Source: Streptomyces violaceoruber (GTDB lineage: Bacteria > Actinomycetota > Actinomycetes > Streptomycetales > Streptomycetaceae). From it: DNA of 64,000 bases. Below are positions 15,184-23,753 of this stretch, piece by piece. The position numbers and the translations under genes were made by a program. The notes under the pieces were generated by a model. It made no database searches and had not been told where the DNA came from. It saw only the letters and a program-made list of their open reading frames with translations. Every line of letters starts with the position of its first letter. Position 1 is the stretch's first letter. The stretch lies in NCBI RefSeq assembly GCF_033406955.1, contig NZ_CP137734.1:4092001-4156000 (forward strand). The letters are read 5' to 3'.

Positions 15184-17763
15184 ATGGCAACGACCACACC
15201 AGCCGGTGTGCGGGCTCATGCCAAGCACGGGGGAGGCTCCACCGGAGACGCTCCGATGACGCACCGGCAGATCATGGAGGCACTGTCCGGGCTGCTGCTC
15301 GGCATGTTCTGCGCGATCCTGTCCTCGACCATCGTCACCAACGCCCTGCCCGAGATCATCGGGGACCTCGGCGGCGGCCAGAGCGCCTACACCTGGGTCG
15401 TCACGGCCTCGCTGCTGACGATGACCGCCTCCACCCCCCTGTGGGGCAAGCTCGCGGACCTGTTCAGCAAGAAGGCCCTGGTCCAGATAGCCCTGATCGT
15501 CTACGTCATCGGCTCCGTAGTGGCCGGTCTGGCGCAGAACCCCGGGATGCTGATCACCGCGCGAGGCATTCAGGGCCTGGGCGCCGGCGGTCTGTCCGCC
15601 CTGGCGCAGATCATCATGGCCGCGATGATCTCCCCGCGTGAGCGCGGGCGCTACTCCGGCTACCTCGGCGCCACCTTCGCGGTCGCCACCGTCGGCGGTC
15701 CGCTGCTCGGCGGCGTCATCACCGACACCAGCTGGCTCGGCTGGCGCTGGTGCCTCTACGTCGGCGTGCCCTTCGCGATCATCGCGCTGATCGTGCTGCA
15801 GAAGACGCTGCACCTGCCGGTGCTCAAGCGGAAGGTCAAGGTCGACTGGGCCGGCGCCTTCTTCGTCACCGCGGCCGTCTGCCTGCTGCTCGTCTGGGTC
15901 ACCTTCGCCGACGACAAGTACTCCTGGATGTCGTGGCAGACCGGTGCCATGGTCGGCGGCGCAATCGTGCTGACGCTGATCTTCCTCCTCGTCGAGTCGA
16001 AGGCCAGCGAGCCGATCATCCCGCTGCGCCTGTTCAGGAACCGCACCATCACCCTGGCCTCGCTGGCCTCGCTGTTCGTCGGTATCGCGATGTTCGCGGG
16101 CACCGTCTACTTCAGCCAGTACTTCCAGCTGGCCCGGGACAAGTCCCCGACCATGTCGGGTGTCATGACGATCCCGATGATCGGCGGTCTGTTCATCTCG
16201 TCCACGGTCTCCGGTCAGGTCATCACCAAGACCGGCAAGTGGAAGGGCTGGCTGCTGGCCGGCGGTGTGCTGCTGACCGCGGGCCTGGGGCTGCTCGGCA
16301 CCATGCGTTACGACACCCCGTACTGGCACATCGCGATCTTCATGGCGCTGATGGGTCTCGGCGTCGGCATGATGATGCAGAACCTGGTGCTCTGCACGCA
16401 GAACCAGGTGGACCCGAGCGACCTGGGCGCCGCGTCCTCCACGGTCACCTTCTTCCGGTCCCTCGGCGGTGCGGTGGGCGTCTCGGTGCTCGGCTCCATA
16501 ATGTCGACCCGGATCAGCCACTACGCCTCCGACACCATCGGGCAGCTCAGCCCGCAGGAGCAGGCGGGGGCCGCCAAGGCCTCCGGCAGCGGCGCCATCC
16601 CCGACATGGACCTGCTGCCCCCCGGCATCCGTGAATGGCTGGAGAGCGCCTACGGGCACGGCATCGCGGACATCTTCCTGATCGTCGCCCCGATCGCCCT
16701 GCTCGCCTTCCTGGTGACGCTGTTCATCAAGGAGGTCCCGCTGCGCACCAAGGGCGCCCTCGCCCAGGCGTCGGAAGCCTCGGCCGAGGCCGCCCCGCCG
16801 GTGGCGGGCACCCCCGCGGAGGCCGTCCGTGTCGCCGACGAGCCGGTTCCGGCCGGGGCGATGGCGGCCGTGTCGGCCGCGTCTTCCGGTGACCCGGCCA
16901 CCTCGGCCGTCTCGGACGCCGCGGTCTCCCCGGCCGCCACGCAGCGGCTGGCCGCCGTCGCCACGACGACCGGATCCGGTGAACCGCAGGCGCCCGTCTC
17001 CGGCGGCATCGCGGTGCGCGGCTTCGTCCGCGGCGCCGAGTCCGCCCCGGTCCCGCAGGCCGCGGTCACGCTGATCTCGCTGGCCGGCCGCCAGCTCGGC
17101 CGGTCCGTCGCGCAGGCCGACGGCTCCTACGCCGTCGACGCGCCGAGCGCCGGGTCGTACGTGCTGATCGCCTCCGCCGACGGCTTCCAGCCGCAGGCCT
17201 CCACCATCGTCGTCAACGACGAGCCGGTCGCCTACGACATCCTGCTCAGCGGCACCAGCGGGCTCACCGGCCTGGTCCGGGCCATGGAGGGCGGGCTGCC
17301 GGTCAAGGACGCCATGGTGATCGTCACCGACGTGCGCGGCGACCTGCTGGCCAGCGCCACCACCGGTGAGGCGGGCGAGTTCGCCTTCACCGAGCTGGTG
17401 CCGGGCACGGTGACCGTCGCGGTCAACGCCGCCGGCTACCGGCCCCGTGCCCTGCCCCTGGAGGTCGGCGGCACCGGTGTCACCCGCGTCGAGGTCGACC
17501 TCCAGGCCGGGGCCCAGGTCCAGGGCGTCGTGCGGGCCCCGCACGGTCCGCTGGCCGACGCCCGGGTCACCCTGGTGGACGCGGCGGGCAACGTGGTCGG
17601 CACGGCCACCACCGGGGCGGACGGGGCGTACGCCTTCACCGACCTGGACGCCGGTGAGTACACCGTCATCGCGACCGGCTACCCGCCCGTGGCGACGGCC
17701 CTGACGGTCGCCGGCCCGGGTGCCGACGGCCACGACATCGAGCTCGCCCACCCCGGCGAGTAG
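15184..17763 (+). CDS. DHA2-type MFS exporter fused to three C-terminal CnaB/carboxypeptidase-regulatory-like repeats
   Basis: A protein of 859 residues. Residues about 30-520 are a 14-TM drug/H+ antiporter of the EmrB/QacA type (WVVTASLLTMTASTPLWGKLAD covers motif A). A linker rich in Ala/Ser/Pro runs to about 600. The last 250 residues form three Ig-like repeats of about 80 residues, each with a G-x-V-x-G start and a DGSYAVDAPSAGSYVL / AGEFAFTELVPGTVTV / DGAYAFTDLDAGEYTV signature (the SdrD-B/CarboxypepD_reg pattern). Standard exporters stop near residue 530. In 14-TM topology the tail would be cytoplasmic, which is odd for this domain class. It is the second gene of a MarR operon. Confidence 0.92.
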   Translation: MATTTPAGVRAHAKHGGGSTGDAPMTHRQIMEALSGLLLGMFCAILSSTIVTNALPEIIGDLGGGQSAYTWVVTASLLTMTASTPLWGKLADLFSKKALVQIALIVYVIGSVVAGLAQNPGMLITARGIQGLGAGGLSALAQIIMAAMISPRERGRYSGYLGATFAVATVGGPLLGGVITDTSWLGWRWCLYVGVPFAIIALIVLQKTLHLPVLKRKVKVDWAGAFFVTAAVCLLLVWVTFADDKYSWMSWQTGAMVGGAIVLTLIFLLVESKASEPIIPLRLFRNRTITLASLASLFVGIAMFAGTVYFSQYFQLARDKSPTMSGVMTIPMIGGLFISSTVSGQVITKTGKWKGWLLAGGVLLTAGLGLLGTMRYDTPYWHIAIFMALMGLGVGMMMQNLVLCTQNQVDPSDLGAASSTVTFFRSLGGAVGVSVLGSIMSTRISHYASDTIGQLSPQEQAGAAKASGSGAIPDMDLLPPGIREWLESAYGHGIADIFLIVAPIALLAFLVTLFIKEVPLRTKGALAQASEASAEAAPPVAGTPAEAVRVADEPVPAGAMAAVSAASSGDPATSAVSDAAVSPAATQRLAAVATTTGSGEPQAPVSGGIAVRGFVRGAESAPVPQAAVTLISLAGRQLGRSVAQADGSYAVDAPSAGSYVLIASADGFQPQASTIVVNDEPVAYDILLSGTSGLTGLVRAMEGGLPVKDAMVIVTDVRGDLLASATTGEAGEFAFTELVPGTVTVAVNAAGYRPRALPLEVGGTGVTRVEVDLQAGAQVQGVVRAPHGPLADARVTLVDAAGNVVGTATTGADGAYAFTDLDAGEYTVIATGYPPVATALTVAGPGADGHDIELAHPGE

Positions 17764-17770
17764 CAGAACC

Positions 17771-17827
17771 CCGGCCCGTGGTGGCGTGCGCGCTCTGAGC
17801 GGAGGTGCGCCCGCCACCACGGGCCGG
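17771..17827 (+). terminator. Terminator between exporter and YceI genes
   Basis: A 16-bp perfect stem CCGGCCCGTGGTGGCG / CGCCACCACGGGCCGG followed by TTTCTTT. It sits 44 bp before the YceI gene, so that gene may depend on read-through or its own promoter. Confidence 0.88.
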
Positions 17828-17871
17828 TTTCTTTACGACCACTTTCTGAGCCTTTGCAGGGAGAAAACGGG

Positions 17872-18693
17872 ATGGGACTGACCGCGAGGATCCGAACGCG
17901 GGACGGATGGGCCGTGTCGCACGCGGTCGTCACGGTGACCGACATGACCGGTACGCAGGTGCTGCGCGCCGAGGCGGACACCGAGGGCGCCGTGCGGGAC
18001 ACCACCGCGCTGACGCCGGGGGCGTACACCGTGATCGTCACCGCGGTCGGCTACGCGCCGGCCGCCTCCAGCGCGATCGTCACCGCGAGCGGCCGCGCCG
18101 AGGTCGGCACGGTGACGCTGGCCCGCCAGGGCGGCACCGAACTGCCGCCGCCGGGGCCGTGGACGGTCGACCCGGCGCACTCCAGCGTGGCCGCCGTCGC
18201 ACAGCATCTGGGCATCTCCAGCGTGCGCGGCCGCTTCACCGACTTCGCCGCCACCGTCGAGATCGCCCCGGACGACGTCGGCAAGTCCCGGGTGGAGGCG
18301 GTGATCAAGGCGGCCTCCATCGACACCGGCAACGGCATGCGCGACACTCACCTGCGCTCGGCCGACTTCCTGGACGTCGAGCGCTACCCGGAGATCACCT
18401 ACCGCTCCACCGGGGTGAGCGAGGCCGGCCCGGACCGCTGGACCGTCCACGGTGAGCTGGGACTGCACGGGGTCGTCCGCGAGGTCGACCTGGACCTGGC
18501 CTACCTCGGGACCGGGGCCGACCCCTGGGGCGGCACCCGGGCGGCCTTCCGCGCGACGACGGAGCTGCACCGCGAGGACTTCGCCATGAACTACAACCAG
18601 GTCGTCCAGGCAGGCATCGCCGCCATCGGCACGACGCTCCGGGTCGAGCTGGACGTCCAGGCGGTCCAGGGGGAGTCACTGCCCGCGGTGTGA
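17872..18693 (+). CDS. YceI family protein with N-terminal Ig/CnaB-like domain
   Basis: A protein of 273 residues from ATG 17872 with CAGGGAG upstream. Residues 1-90 are an Ig-like repeat like those in the preceding exporter (VSHAVVTVTDMTG at the start, ALTPGAYTVIVTAVGYAP at the end). Residues about 98-273 are the YceI lipocalin-like barrel (WTVDPAHSSV at the start, then DTHLRSADFLDVERYP). YceI proteins bind polyisoprenoids. There is no signal peptide, so it is cytosolic, unlike E. coli YceI. The shared domain and adjacency to the exporter suggest the two proteins act together, perhaps on a lipophilic substrate; that is inference. The 3' end overlaps a convergent gene by 18 nt. Confidence 0.9.
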   Translation: MGLTARIRTRDGWAVSHAVVTVTDMTGTQVLRAEADTEGAVRDTTALTPGAYTVIVTAVGYAPAASSAIVTASGRAEVGTVTLARQGGTELPPPGPWTVDPAHSSVAAVAQHLGISSVRGRFTDFAATVEIAPDDVGKSRVEAVIKAASIDTGNGMRDTHLRSADFLDVERYPEITYRSTGVSEAGPDRWTVHGELGLHGVVREVDLDLAYLGTGADPWGGTRAAFRATTELHREDFAMNYNQVVQAGIAAIGTTLRVELDVQAVQGESLPAV

Positions 18694-19425
18694 GGCCCCG
18701 CCGGACGCCCGGGCCACCACCTGGGCGCACAGGTCCCGGAGTTTGACATTCCGGTCCTGCGAGGCACGGCGCAGCCGCTCCAGGGCCCGGTGGGCGTCGA
18801 TGCGCTCCCGGGCCATGAGCATGCCGACCGCCTGGTCTATGACGCTGCGGGAGAGCAGGGCGGTGCGCACGTCGGCCGCCGAGGCCTGCCGCCGTTCGAT
18901 GCGCAGGGCCTCGTTCACCGCGTCCGCGGCCCGCTCCGCGAAGGCGCGGGCCGCGTCCAGCCCCTGGACCAGGGAACCGGGCACGAGGCCGTAGAGGTTG
19001 AGCGCCGCACCCGTCTCGCCCTCGATGGGCAGCGGCAGCGCCAGCACACAGCGCACGCCGGTGGCCAGCGCGTACTCCGTGTACGCGGGCCAGCGGGTCT
19101 CCTCGGCCAGGTCGGCGCAGTACTGCGCGTCCCCCGACTCGGCGGCGTCCACGCAGGGGCCCGAGTCGTTCTCGTACTGACGCAGGTCCAGGCCGCTGGG
19201 CAGGCCGGTGCTGCCCGCCAGCGTCATCAGCCGGTCGGCGCGGCGCACCGTGACCGAGCAGGCCACGGCGCCGGGCACCTGCACGACCGCCCGGTCGGTC
19301 AGATCACGCAGCAGGGTGTCGAGCCCCTGGCTGCGTGCCATGGCGTGGTCGAGCGTGGCCGTCGCCCGGTCCGTGTCCGTGTCCGTCGCCCGGTCCGTGT
19401 CCGTGTCCCTGGTCCGCGAGGTCAT
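18676..19425 (-). CDS. GAF-ANTAR domain regulator
   Basis: A protein of 249 residues from ATG 19425. After a Thr/Asp/Arg repeat N-terminus (RATDTDTDRAT, two 24-bp copies at DNA level) comes a GAF domain (about 40-170, with GPCVDAAESGDAQYCADLAEE) and a C-terminal ANTAR RNA-binding helical domain (VIDQAVGMLMARERIDAHRA, then RNVKLRDL). ANTAR proteins bind tandem hexaloop RNA hairpins and act as antiterminators. The ligand of the GAF domain is unknown. A second GAF-ANTAR gene lies directly upstream on the same strand. Confidence 0.92.
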   Translation of the reverse strand: MTSRTRDTDTDRATDTDTDRATATLDHAMARSQGLDTLLRDLTDRAVVQVPGAVACSVTVRRADRLMTLAGSTGLPSGLDLRQYENDSGPCVDAAESGDAQYCADLAEETRWPAYTEYALATGVRCVLALPLPIEGETGAALNLYGLVPGSLVQGLDAARAFAERAADAVNEALRIERRQASAADVRTALLSRSVIDQAVGMLMARERIDAHRALERLRRASQDRNVKLRDLCAQVVARASGGASHRGQ

Positions 19426-19443
19426 GACCGTACGGATGTCCCG

Positions 19444-20175
19444 TCACCGCTCGGTCACGCCTCTGCCGCCCGTGCCGGAGTTGGCGTCGACGATGCGGCG
19501 GGCCAGGTCGCGCAGCTTCACGTTCTCGCGCTGGGAGGCCTTCACCAGGGACTCGAAGGCGCCGCCCGCGTCGATGTCCAGACGCTCCATCAGGATGCCG
19601 GTGGCCTGGCCGATCAGGTCCCGGGTGCGCATCGCCTCGGTGAGCTGCTCGCGCACGGTCGCCGAGTCCAGGGCGAGGGAGACGTGCGCGGTGAACAGCC
19701 GCCCGATGCGGGTGGCGTCCTCGTCGAAGGCCTGCGGCTTGCGGGCGTACGCGGTCAGCACGGTGAGCCGGCGCCGGTCGGCGCGCAGCCGCAGGGACAG
19801 CGTGGAGCGCAGGCCGAGCCCGGACAGGACGCTGCCGCCGCCGTCGGCCTCGCTGTCGTCGGTCCGCACCACGGGCGTGGTCCACAAACGCTCCCAGTCC
19901 GGGTGCGGGGTGTGGCCGCCCTGCCGGGGCTCGGCGGCGAACCGCACGGTCTCGTCCGTCCAGGCGAGGGAGCGCAGCCGGCCGCCCCGCTGGATCTCCG
20001 AGATGCCCGCGTGCTCGGCCTCGGGCAGCAGGCGTACCGCCAGCGCCACGGCGGTGTTCATGGTGTCGCCGGGGGAGCCCGTCGCGTGCAGGTCACCGGC
20101 CGCGGCGGTCAGGGCCTCGGCCAGCTCGAAACCCACTGGAAAACGCGGCAAATCAGGAAATTCGGACGCAGCCAC
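19444..20175 (-). CDS. GAF-ANTAR domain regulator (tandem paralogue)
   Basis: A protein of 243 residues if started at GTG 20175, chosen because GAGG lies upstream at the right spacing; longer in-frame starts exist but enter the promoter region. The GAF domain spans about 20-150 (AVALAVRLLPEAEHAGISEI onwards). The ANTAR domain is at the C-terminus (LIGQATGILMERLDIDAGGA, then RENVKLRDLARRIV). The pair is divergent from a STAS anti-sigma antagonist gene, placing three signalling proteins together. Confidence 0.9.
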   Translation of the reverse strand: MAASEFPDLPRFPVGFELAEALTAAAGDLHATGSPGDTMNTAVALAVRLLPEAEHAGISEIQRGGRLRSLAWTDETVRFAAEPRQGGHTPHPDWERLWTTPVVRTDDSEADGGGSVLSGLGLRSTLSLRLRADRRRLTVLTAYARKPQAFDEDATRIGRLFTAHVSLALDSATVREQLTEAMRTRDLIGQATGILMERLDIDAGGAFESLVKASQRENVKLRDLARRIVDANSGTGGRGVTER

Positions 20176-20412
20176 CACGAACCTCTTCGGCAAGCGCGGC
20201 CTCACGGCCGTGCGCAGGAGAGCTCCGCAGCACATTCCCGACTGCGAGCACAGGACGAACAGCACTTTAGCTGCTTGGTTGCGTGCCGGTGACGCTCGGC
20301 CGACGGACCGGGCCACCGGGCGGCCGGAAGCCTTTCGCACCGCCGTGGCGCGTGGTGGAATGGGACCGGGTCAGGAAGCGGCCCGGCCAAAAGCCCGACG
20401 GACGTCTGTCAG

Positions 20413-20802
20413 GTGAGTGCTGTGACCTTCCGCCCCCAGCCCTGGGAGCCGTGCGAGCCGTGCGATCCGCCCGGCTGTGCCGTGCTCGCGATGCCCAGCG
20501 AGATCGACTTCTGCAACGCCTCGGGACTGCTGCCCCTGATCACGACCGCCGTGCAGCAGCGGTCCGACGGACTGCGCCTGCTCGTCCTGGACCTGTCCGG
20601 GACCCGTTTCATGGACTCCCAGGGCGTCCGCCTGATCGCCGCCGTGCGCTGCCGTCTGCCCGGCGGCACCCTGCTGCGCGTGGTGGCCGCCCCGAAGAGC
20701 GTGCCGAGCCGCGTGCTGGAGCTCTCCGGCCTGCGCCGTGACGTGCCGGTGCACGACAACGTCGCGGAGGCCCTGCGCGCGGAGAGCGGGACGGCGGCCT
20801 AG
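20413..20802 (+). CDS. STAS domain anti-sigma factor antagonist
   Basis: A protein of 129 residues from GTG 20413. The SpoIIAA-like fold is clear: AVLAMPSEIDFCNASGLL, then LLVLDLSGTRFMDSQGVRLI. The DSQG contains the Ser that is phosphorylated in this family (usually DSSG). An unusual Cys/Pro N-terminus (EPCEPCDPPGC) may hold three redox- or metal-sensitive cysteines. It likely binds an anti-sigma kinase and frees a SigB/F-type sigma; sigF and sigN are about 7 kb away, but no partner is proven. Confidence 0.9.
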   Translation: MSAVTFRPQPWEPCEPCDPPGCAVLAMPSEIDFCNASGLLPLITTAVQQRSDGLRLLVLDLSGTRFMDSQGVRLIAAVRCRLPGGTLLRVVAAPKSVPSRVLELSGLRRDVPVHDNVAEALRAESGTAA

Positions 20803-20811
20803 GCTGACGGC

Positions 20812-21282
20812 ATGGCACCGAGCATCGCGACGAACACCCGTGTCTCCCTGGACGAGTTGCTGGACTTCGTACGCCCCCGGCACCGGGCGATCCTGCTGAC
20901 CCGGCGGGCCGACGGCAGCCCCCAGGGCTCGCCGCTGACCTGCGGGGTCGACGACGCCGGCCGGATCGTCGTCTCGACCTACCCCGAGCGGGCCAAGACC
21001 CGCAACGCGCGCCGCGACCCGCGGGTCAGCCTCATCGTGCTCAGCGACGAGTGGAACGGCCCGTGGGTCCAGATCGACGGCACCGCGGAGGTCATCGACG
21101 CGCCGGACTCCGTGGAGCCGCTCGTGGAGTACTTCCGCAACATCTCCGGCGAGCACCCCGACTGGGACGAGTACCGGCGGGCCATGGTCAAGCAGGGCAA
21201 GTCCATCGTCCGGGTGACACCGGAGAAGTGGGGACCGGTGGCGACGGGCGGTTTCCCGGCGCGGCTGGCGGCGGACGACTAG
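20812..21282 (+). CDS. PPOX-class F420/flavin-dependent oxidoreductase
   Basis: A protein of 156 residues from ATG 20812. It has a split-barrel PNPOx-like fold: LLTRRADGSPQGSPLTCGVDD, then RIVVSTYPERAKTRNARRDPRVSLIV and the later WVQIDGTAEVI are typical of the actinobacterial F420-dependent TIGR03618-type group. The substrate is unknown. It follows the STAS gene by 9 bp, so the two are probably cotranscribed. Confidence 0.9.
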   Translation: MAPSIATNTRVSLDELLDFVRPRHRAILLTRRADGSPQGSPLTCGVDDAGRIVVSTYPERAKTRNARRDPRVSLIVLSDEWNGPWVQIDGTAEVIDAPDSVEPLVEYFRNISGEHPDWDEYRRAMVKQGKSIVRVTPEKWGPVATGGFPARLAADD

Positions 21283-21351
21283 GGCCTGTCCCGGGGGCCG
21301 CACACCGGGGTGGACGGCCGGCGCCGGGTCGGACGGCCGGCGCCGGGTCGG

Positions 21352-22110
21352 TCAGGCCTGTTCGACCATCGCGTCGATGCCCGCGACGAGCAGGTCGAGG
21401 GCGAACTCGAAGTCCCGGTCCAGCATCTCCGCCACGGTGTCGCCGCCCCGGGCCGCCATGATGTCCTGCGCGTCCTCGATGACGCCCGCGGTGTCCGGCA
21501 CCTCGGTCACCGCGGTCATCGAGTCCTGGAAGTACTCCTCCGGACTCAGCCCGGTGTCCGCCACCCGGGCGAGGAAGCGGCCCTCGATGGTGCCGTAGCC
21601 GTAGACGAACTGGAAGACGGCCGAGATGGCGCCGGTCAGGCGGTGCGCGGGCAGCCCGCTGCGGCGCACGACGTTCTGCACCGCGCGGGAGAAGGCCAGC
21701 GAGTGCGGGCCGATGTTGAGGTAGGTGCCGACCAGCCGGGACGACCAGGGGTGGCGCACCAGCAGCGCCCGGTTCTCCCGGGCCAGGGCCCGCAGTTCCT
21801 CGCGCCAGTCGAGCCCGGCGTCCGGGTCCGGGTGGCGCAGCTCGCCGAAGACGGCGTCCAGGGCGAGCTCGAGCAACTGGTCCTTGGTGTCGACGTACCA
21901 GTACACGGACATCGCGGTGACGTTCAGCTCGGCGGCCAGGCGGCGCATCGAGAACCCCGTCAGGCCCTCCGTGTCCAGCAGCCGGACGGTGACCCCGGTG
22001 ATCCGGTCCCGGTCGAGCCCGGACGGCTGCCCCCCACGGCGACCGCCGCGCCGCCCCTCCCCCGACAGCCACACGCTGTCCCGCGGCCCCTCCCGCCCTG
22101 CCTTCGCCAT
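21352..22110 (-). CDS. TetR family repressor (TetR_C1 type)
   Basis: A protein of 252 residues; ATG 22110 has AGGAGAGG upstream. A basic, Gly-rich N-terminus (GRRGGRRGGQPSGLDR) precedes the HTH (LLDTEGLTGFSMRRLAAELNVTAMSVYWYV), and a long C-terminal ligand domain of the tetracycline-repressor class follows. It lies 61 bp downstream of an MFS exporter on the same strand. The perfect 15-bp inverted repeat at the exporter promoter (23696-23734) is the obvious operator, so it probably represses exporter and itself together. Confidence 0.92.
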   Translation of the reverse strand: MAKAGREGPRDSVWLSGEGRRGGRRGGQPSGLDRDRITGVTVRLLDTEGLTGFSMRRLAAELNVTAMSVYWYVDTKDQLLELALDAVFGELRHPDPDAGLDWREELRALARENRALLVRHPWSSRLVGTYLNIGPHSLAFSRAVQNVVRRSGLPAHRLTGAISAVFQFVYGYGTIEGRFLARVADTGLSPEEYFQDSMTAVTEVPDTAGVIEDAQDIMAARGGDTVAEMLDRDFEFALDLLVAGIDAMVEQA

Positions 22111-22171
22111 GCGCACCTCTCCTCGACTCATCACCCGCCGGTCGGCGAAGCGCCCCGCGCCACCCGAGCCC

Positions 22172-23695
22172 TCAGGCGCTCACAACCCCCGAGTCTGCCC
22201 GTTCCGCCCTCCGCAACAACACCGCCGCCACCACCCCGCCCAGCAGCACGGCCACCGCCCCCACCAACTGGCTGCTCTCCACTCCGGAGGAGAACGCGTC
22301 GAGCACCCGCCTCCGCTCGCCCTCCCCCCGTGCCGAAGCCAGCGCCGCGGGGAGCGACGTCGCCGCGACGGGAGCCAGCGCCGCGAACCGCGAGGTCAGC
22401 ACCGCGCCCAGTACGGCCACGCCCAGCCCGTTGCCGAACTCGGCCAGCGTGCCGTTGACGCCCGCGCCGACCCCGGCCTTGGCCGGCGGGATCGCGCTCA
22501 TCAGCGCGTGCGCCATGGCCGGGTTGCCGAGCGCGCACCCCACGCCGATCAGCAGCAGTCCCAGCAGCGTGCCGGCGTAGCCGTGCCCGGTCAGTGTGGC
22601 GATGGCCACCAGGCCCGCCGCCATCAGCACCATGCTCAGCAGCACCGCCACCGGCGTGCCGAGCCTGGCCAGCCACTTCGCCGCCACCCCGGAGAAGTTC
22701 AGCAGCACCACCGTCAGGGCCAGCGGCGCGGTCCGCAGCCCGGCCTCCAGCGGGCCGTACCCGAGCACGAACTGCAGGTGCTGGGTGAGCAGGAACAGCG
22801 CGCCGCCCATGCCGAAGGTGATCAGCACGAGACCGGCCACCGCGCCGGTGAACCGCTGGTCGCGGAAGAAGGTGAGGTCGAGCATCGGGTACGGGACGCG
22901 GCTCTCCCAGTGGGCGAAGAGCGCGAGCACGCCCACGGCGACGGCGGCCGTGGCCAGGACCCGCCCCGACGTCCAGCCGTGCGCGGGACCGGAGATGATC
23001 GCGTAGACCAGTGCGGCCATGCCGACCGTGGACAGGACGGCGCCCAGCAGGTCGGGGCGGTCGCCCTGCCGGTTCTTCGACTCCGGGACCAGGGTCACGA
23101 CCGCGACCAGGCCGAGGGCCACCACCGGCAGGTTGATCAGGAAGATCGCGCCCCACCAGAAGTGGTCCAGCATGAAGCCGCCGATCAGCGGACCGCAGGC
23201 GAAGCCGAGCGCGCTGACCGCACTCCAGATGCCGATGGCCTTGGCGTGCTCGGCGGGCGCGAAGATCTGCATGACCACGGCGAGCGTGGTGGTCAGCAGC
23301 AGGGCGCCGCCGACGCCCATGCCGGCCCGCGCCGCGATCAACTGGCCGGTGGTCTCCGCGAGCCCGGCCGCCAGCGAGCCGATCCCGAACAGGGCGAGGC
23401 CGGTGGCCAGCATCTTCTTGCGGCCGTACCGGTCCGCCGCGCTGCCCGCGGTGAGCAGCAGGCCGGACTGGACCAGCGAGTAGGCGTTGATCATCCACTG
23501 GATGTCGGAGGTGGCCGCGCCCAGCTCGTCAGTGAGCGAGGGGATGGCCACGTTCAGCACGGTGTTGTCCAGGACCACCGTGAGCTGGGCGAGGCTGATG
23601 ACGCCGAGGATCAGCCAGCGCCGCGGGTGGCCCTGGACCGGGGGTGCGGGTTCCCGCTCCCGTTCCTCGGCGGATTCCTGGGGTGACGTCGTCAT
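22172..23695 (-). CDS. DHA2-type MFS drug exporter
   Basis: A protein of 507 residues from ATG 23695, with 14 predicted TM segments. The motif region reads DNTVLNVAIPSLTDELGAATSDIQWMINAY, the antiporter motif C region is LGFACGPLIGGFML, and motif A is AADRYGRKKML. It likely exports hydrophobic drugs using the proton gradient. The gene starts one base from a perfect operator palindrome and is followed by its TetR regulator, a self-contained resistance module. Confidence 0.94.
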   Translation of the reverse strand: MTTSPQESAEEREREPAPPVQGHPRRWLILGVISLAQLTVVLDNTVLNVAIPSLTDELGAATSDIQWMINAYSLVQSGLLLTAGSAADRYGRKKMLATGLALFGIGSLAAGLAETTGQLIAARAGMGVGGALLLTTTLAVVMQIFAPAEHAKAIGIWSAVSALGFACGPLIGGFMLDHFWWGAIFLINLPVVALGLVAVVTLVPESKNRQGDRPDLLGAVLSTVGMAALVYAIISGPAHGWTSGRVLATAAVAVGVLALFAHWESRVPYPMLDLTFFRDQRFTGAVAGLVLITFGMGGALFLLTQHLQFVLGYGPLEAGLRTAPLALTVVLLNFSGVAAKWLARLGTPVAVLLSMVLMAAGLVAIATLTGHGYAGTLLGLLLIGVGCALGNPAMAHALMSAIPPAKAGVGAGVNGTLAEFGNGLGVAVLGAVLTSRFAALAPVAATSLPAALASARGEGERRRVLDAFSSGVESSQLVGAVAVLLGGVVAAVLLRRAERADSGVVSA

Positions 23696-23734
23696 GTTGT
23701 ACAGCGTATAAGGCTTTCCTATACGCTGTACAAC
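23696..23734. promoter_or_regulatory. TetR operator at the exporter promoter
   Basis: A perfect inverted repeat with 15-bp arms, GTTGTACAGCGTATA and TATACGCTGTACAAC, and a 9-nt spacer. It directly abuts the exporter start codon. TACAGCGTATA is a common form of TetR_C1 operators. It also lies in front of nothing divergent, so it serves the MFS-TetR operon only. Confidence 0.88.
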
Positions 23735-23753
23735 ACTTTCTCGTCCGGAGCGA

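Noticed and set aside
15160..17820. An 886-residue open frame on the minus strand
   Set aside because: Antisense to the MFS exporter, His/Asp/Gly-rich without domains; the plus-strand protein is unambiguous.
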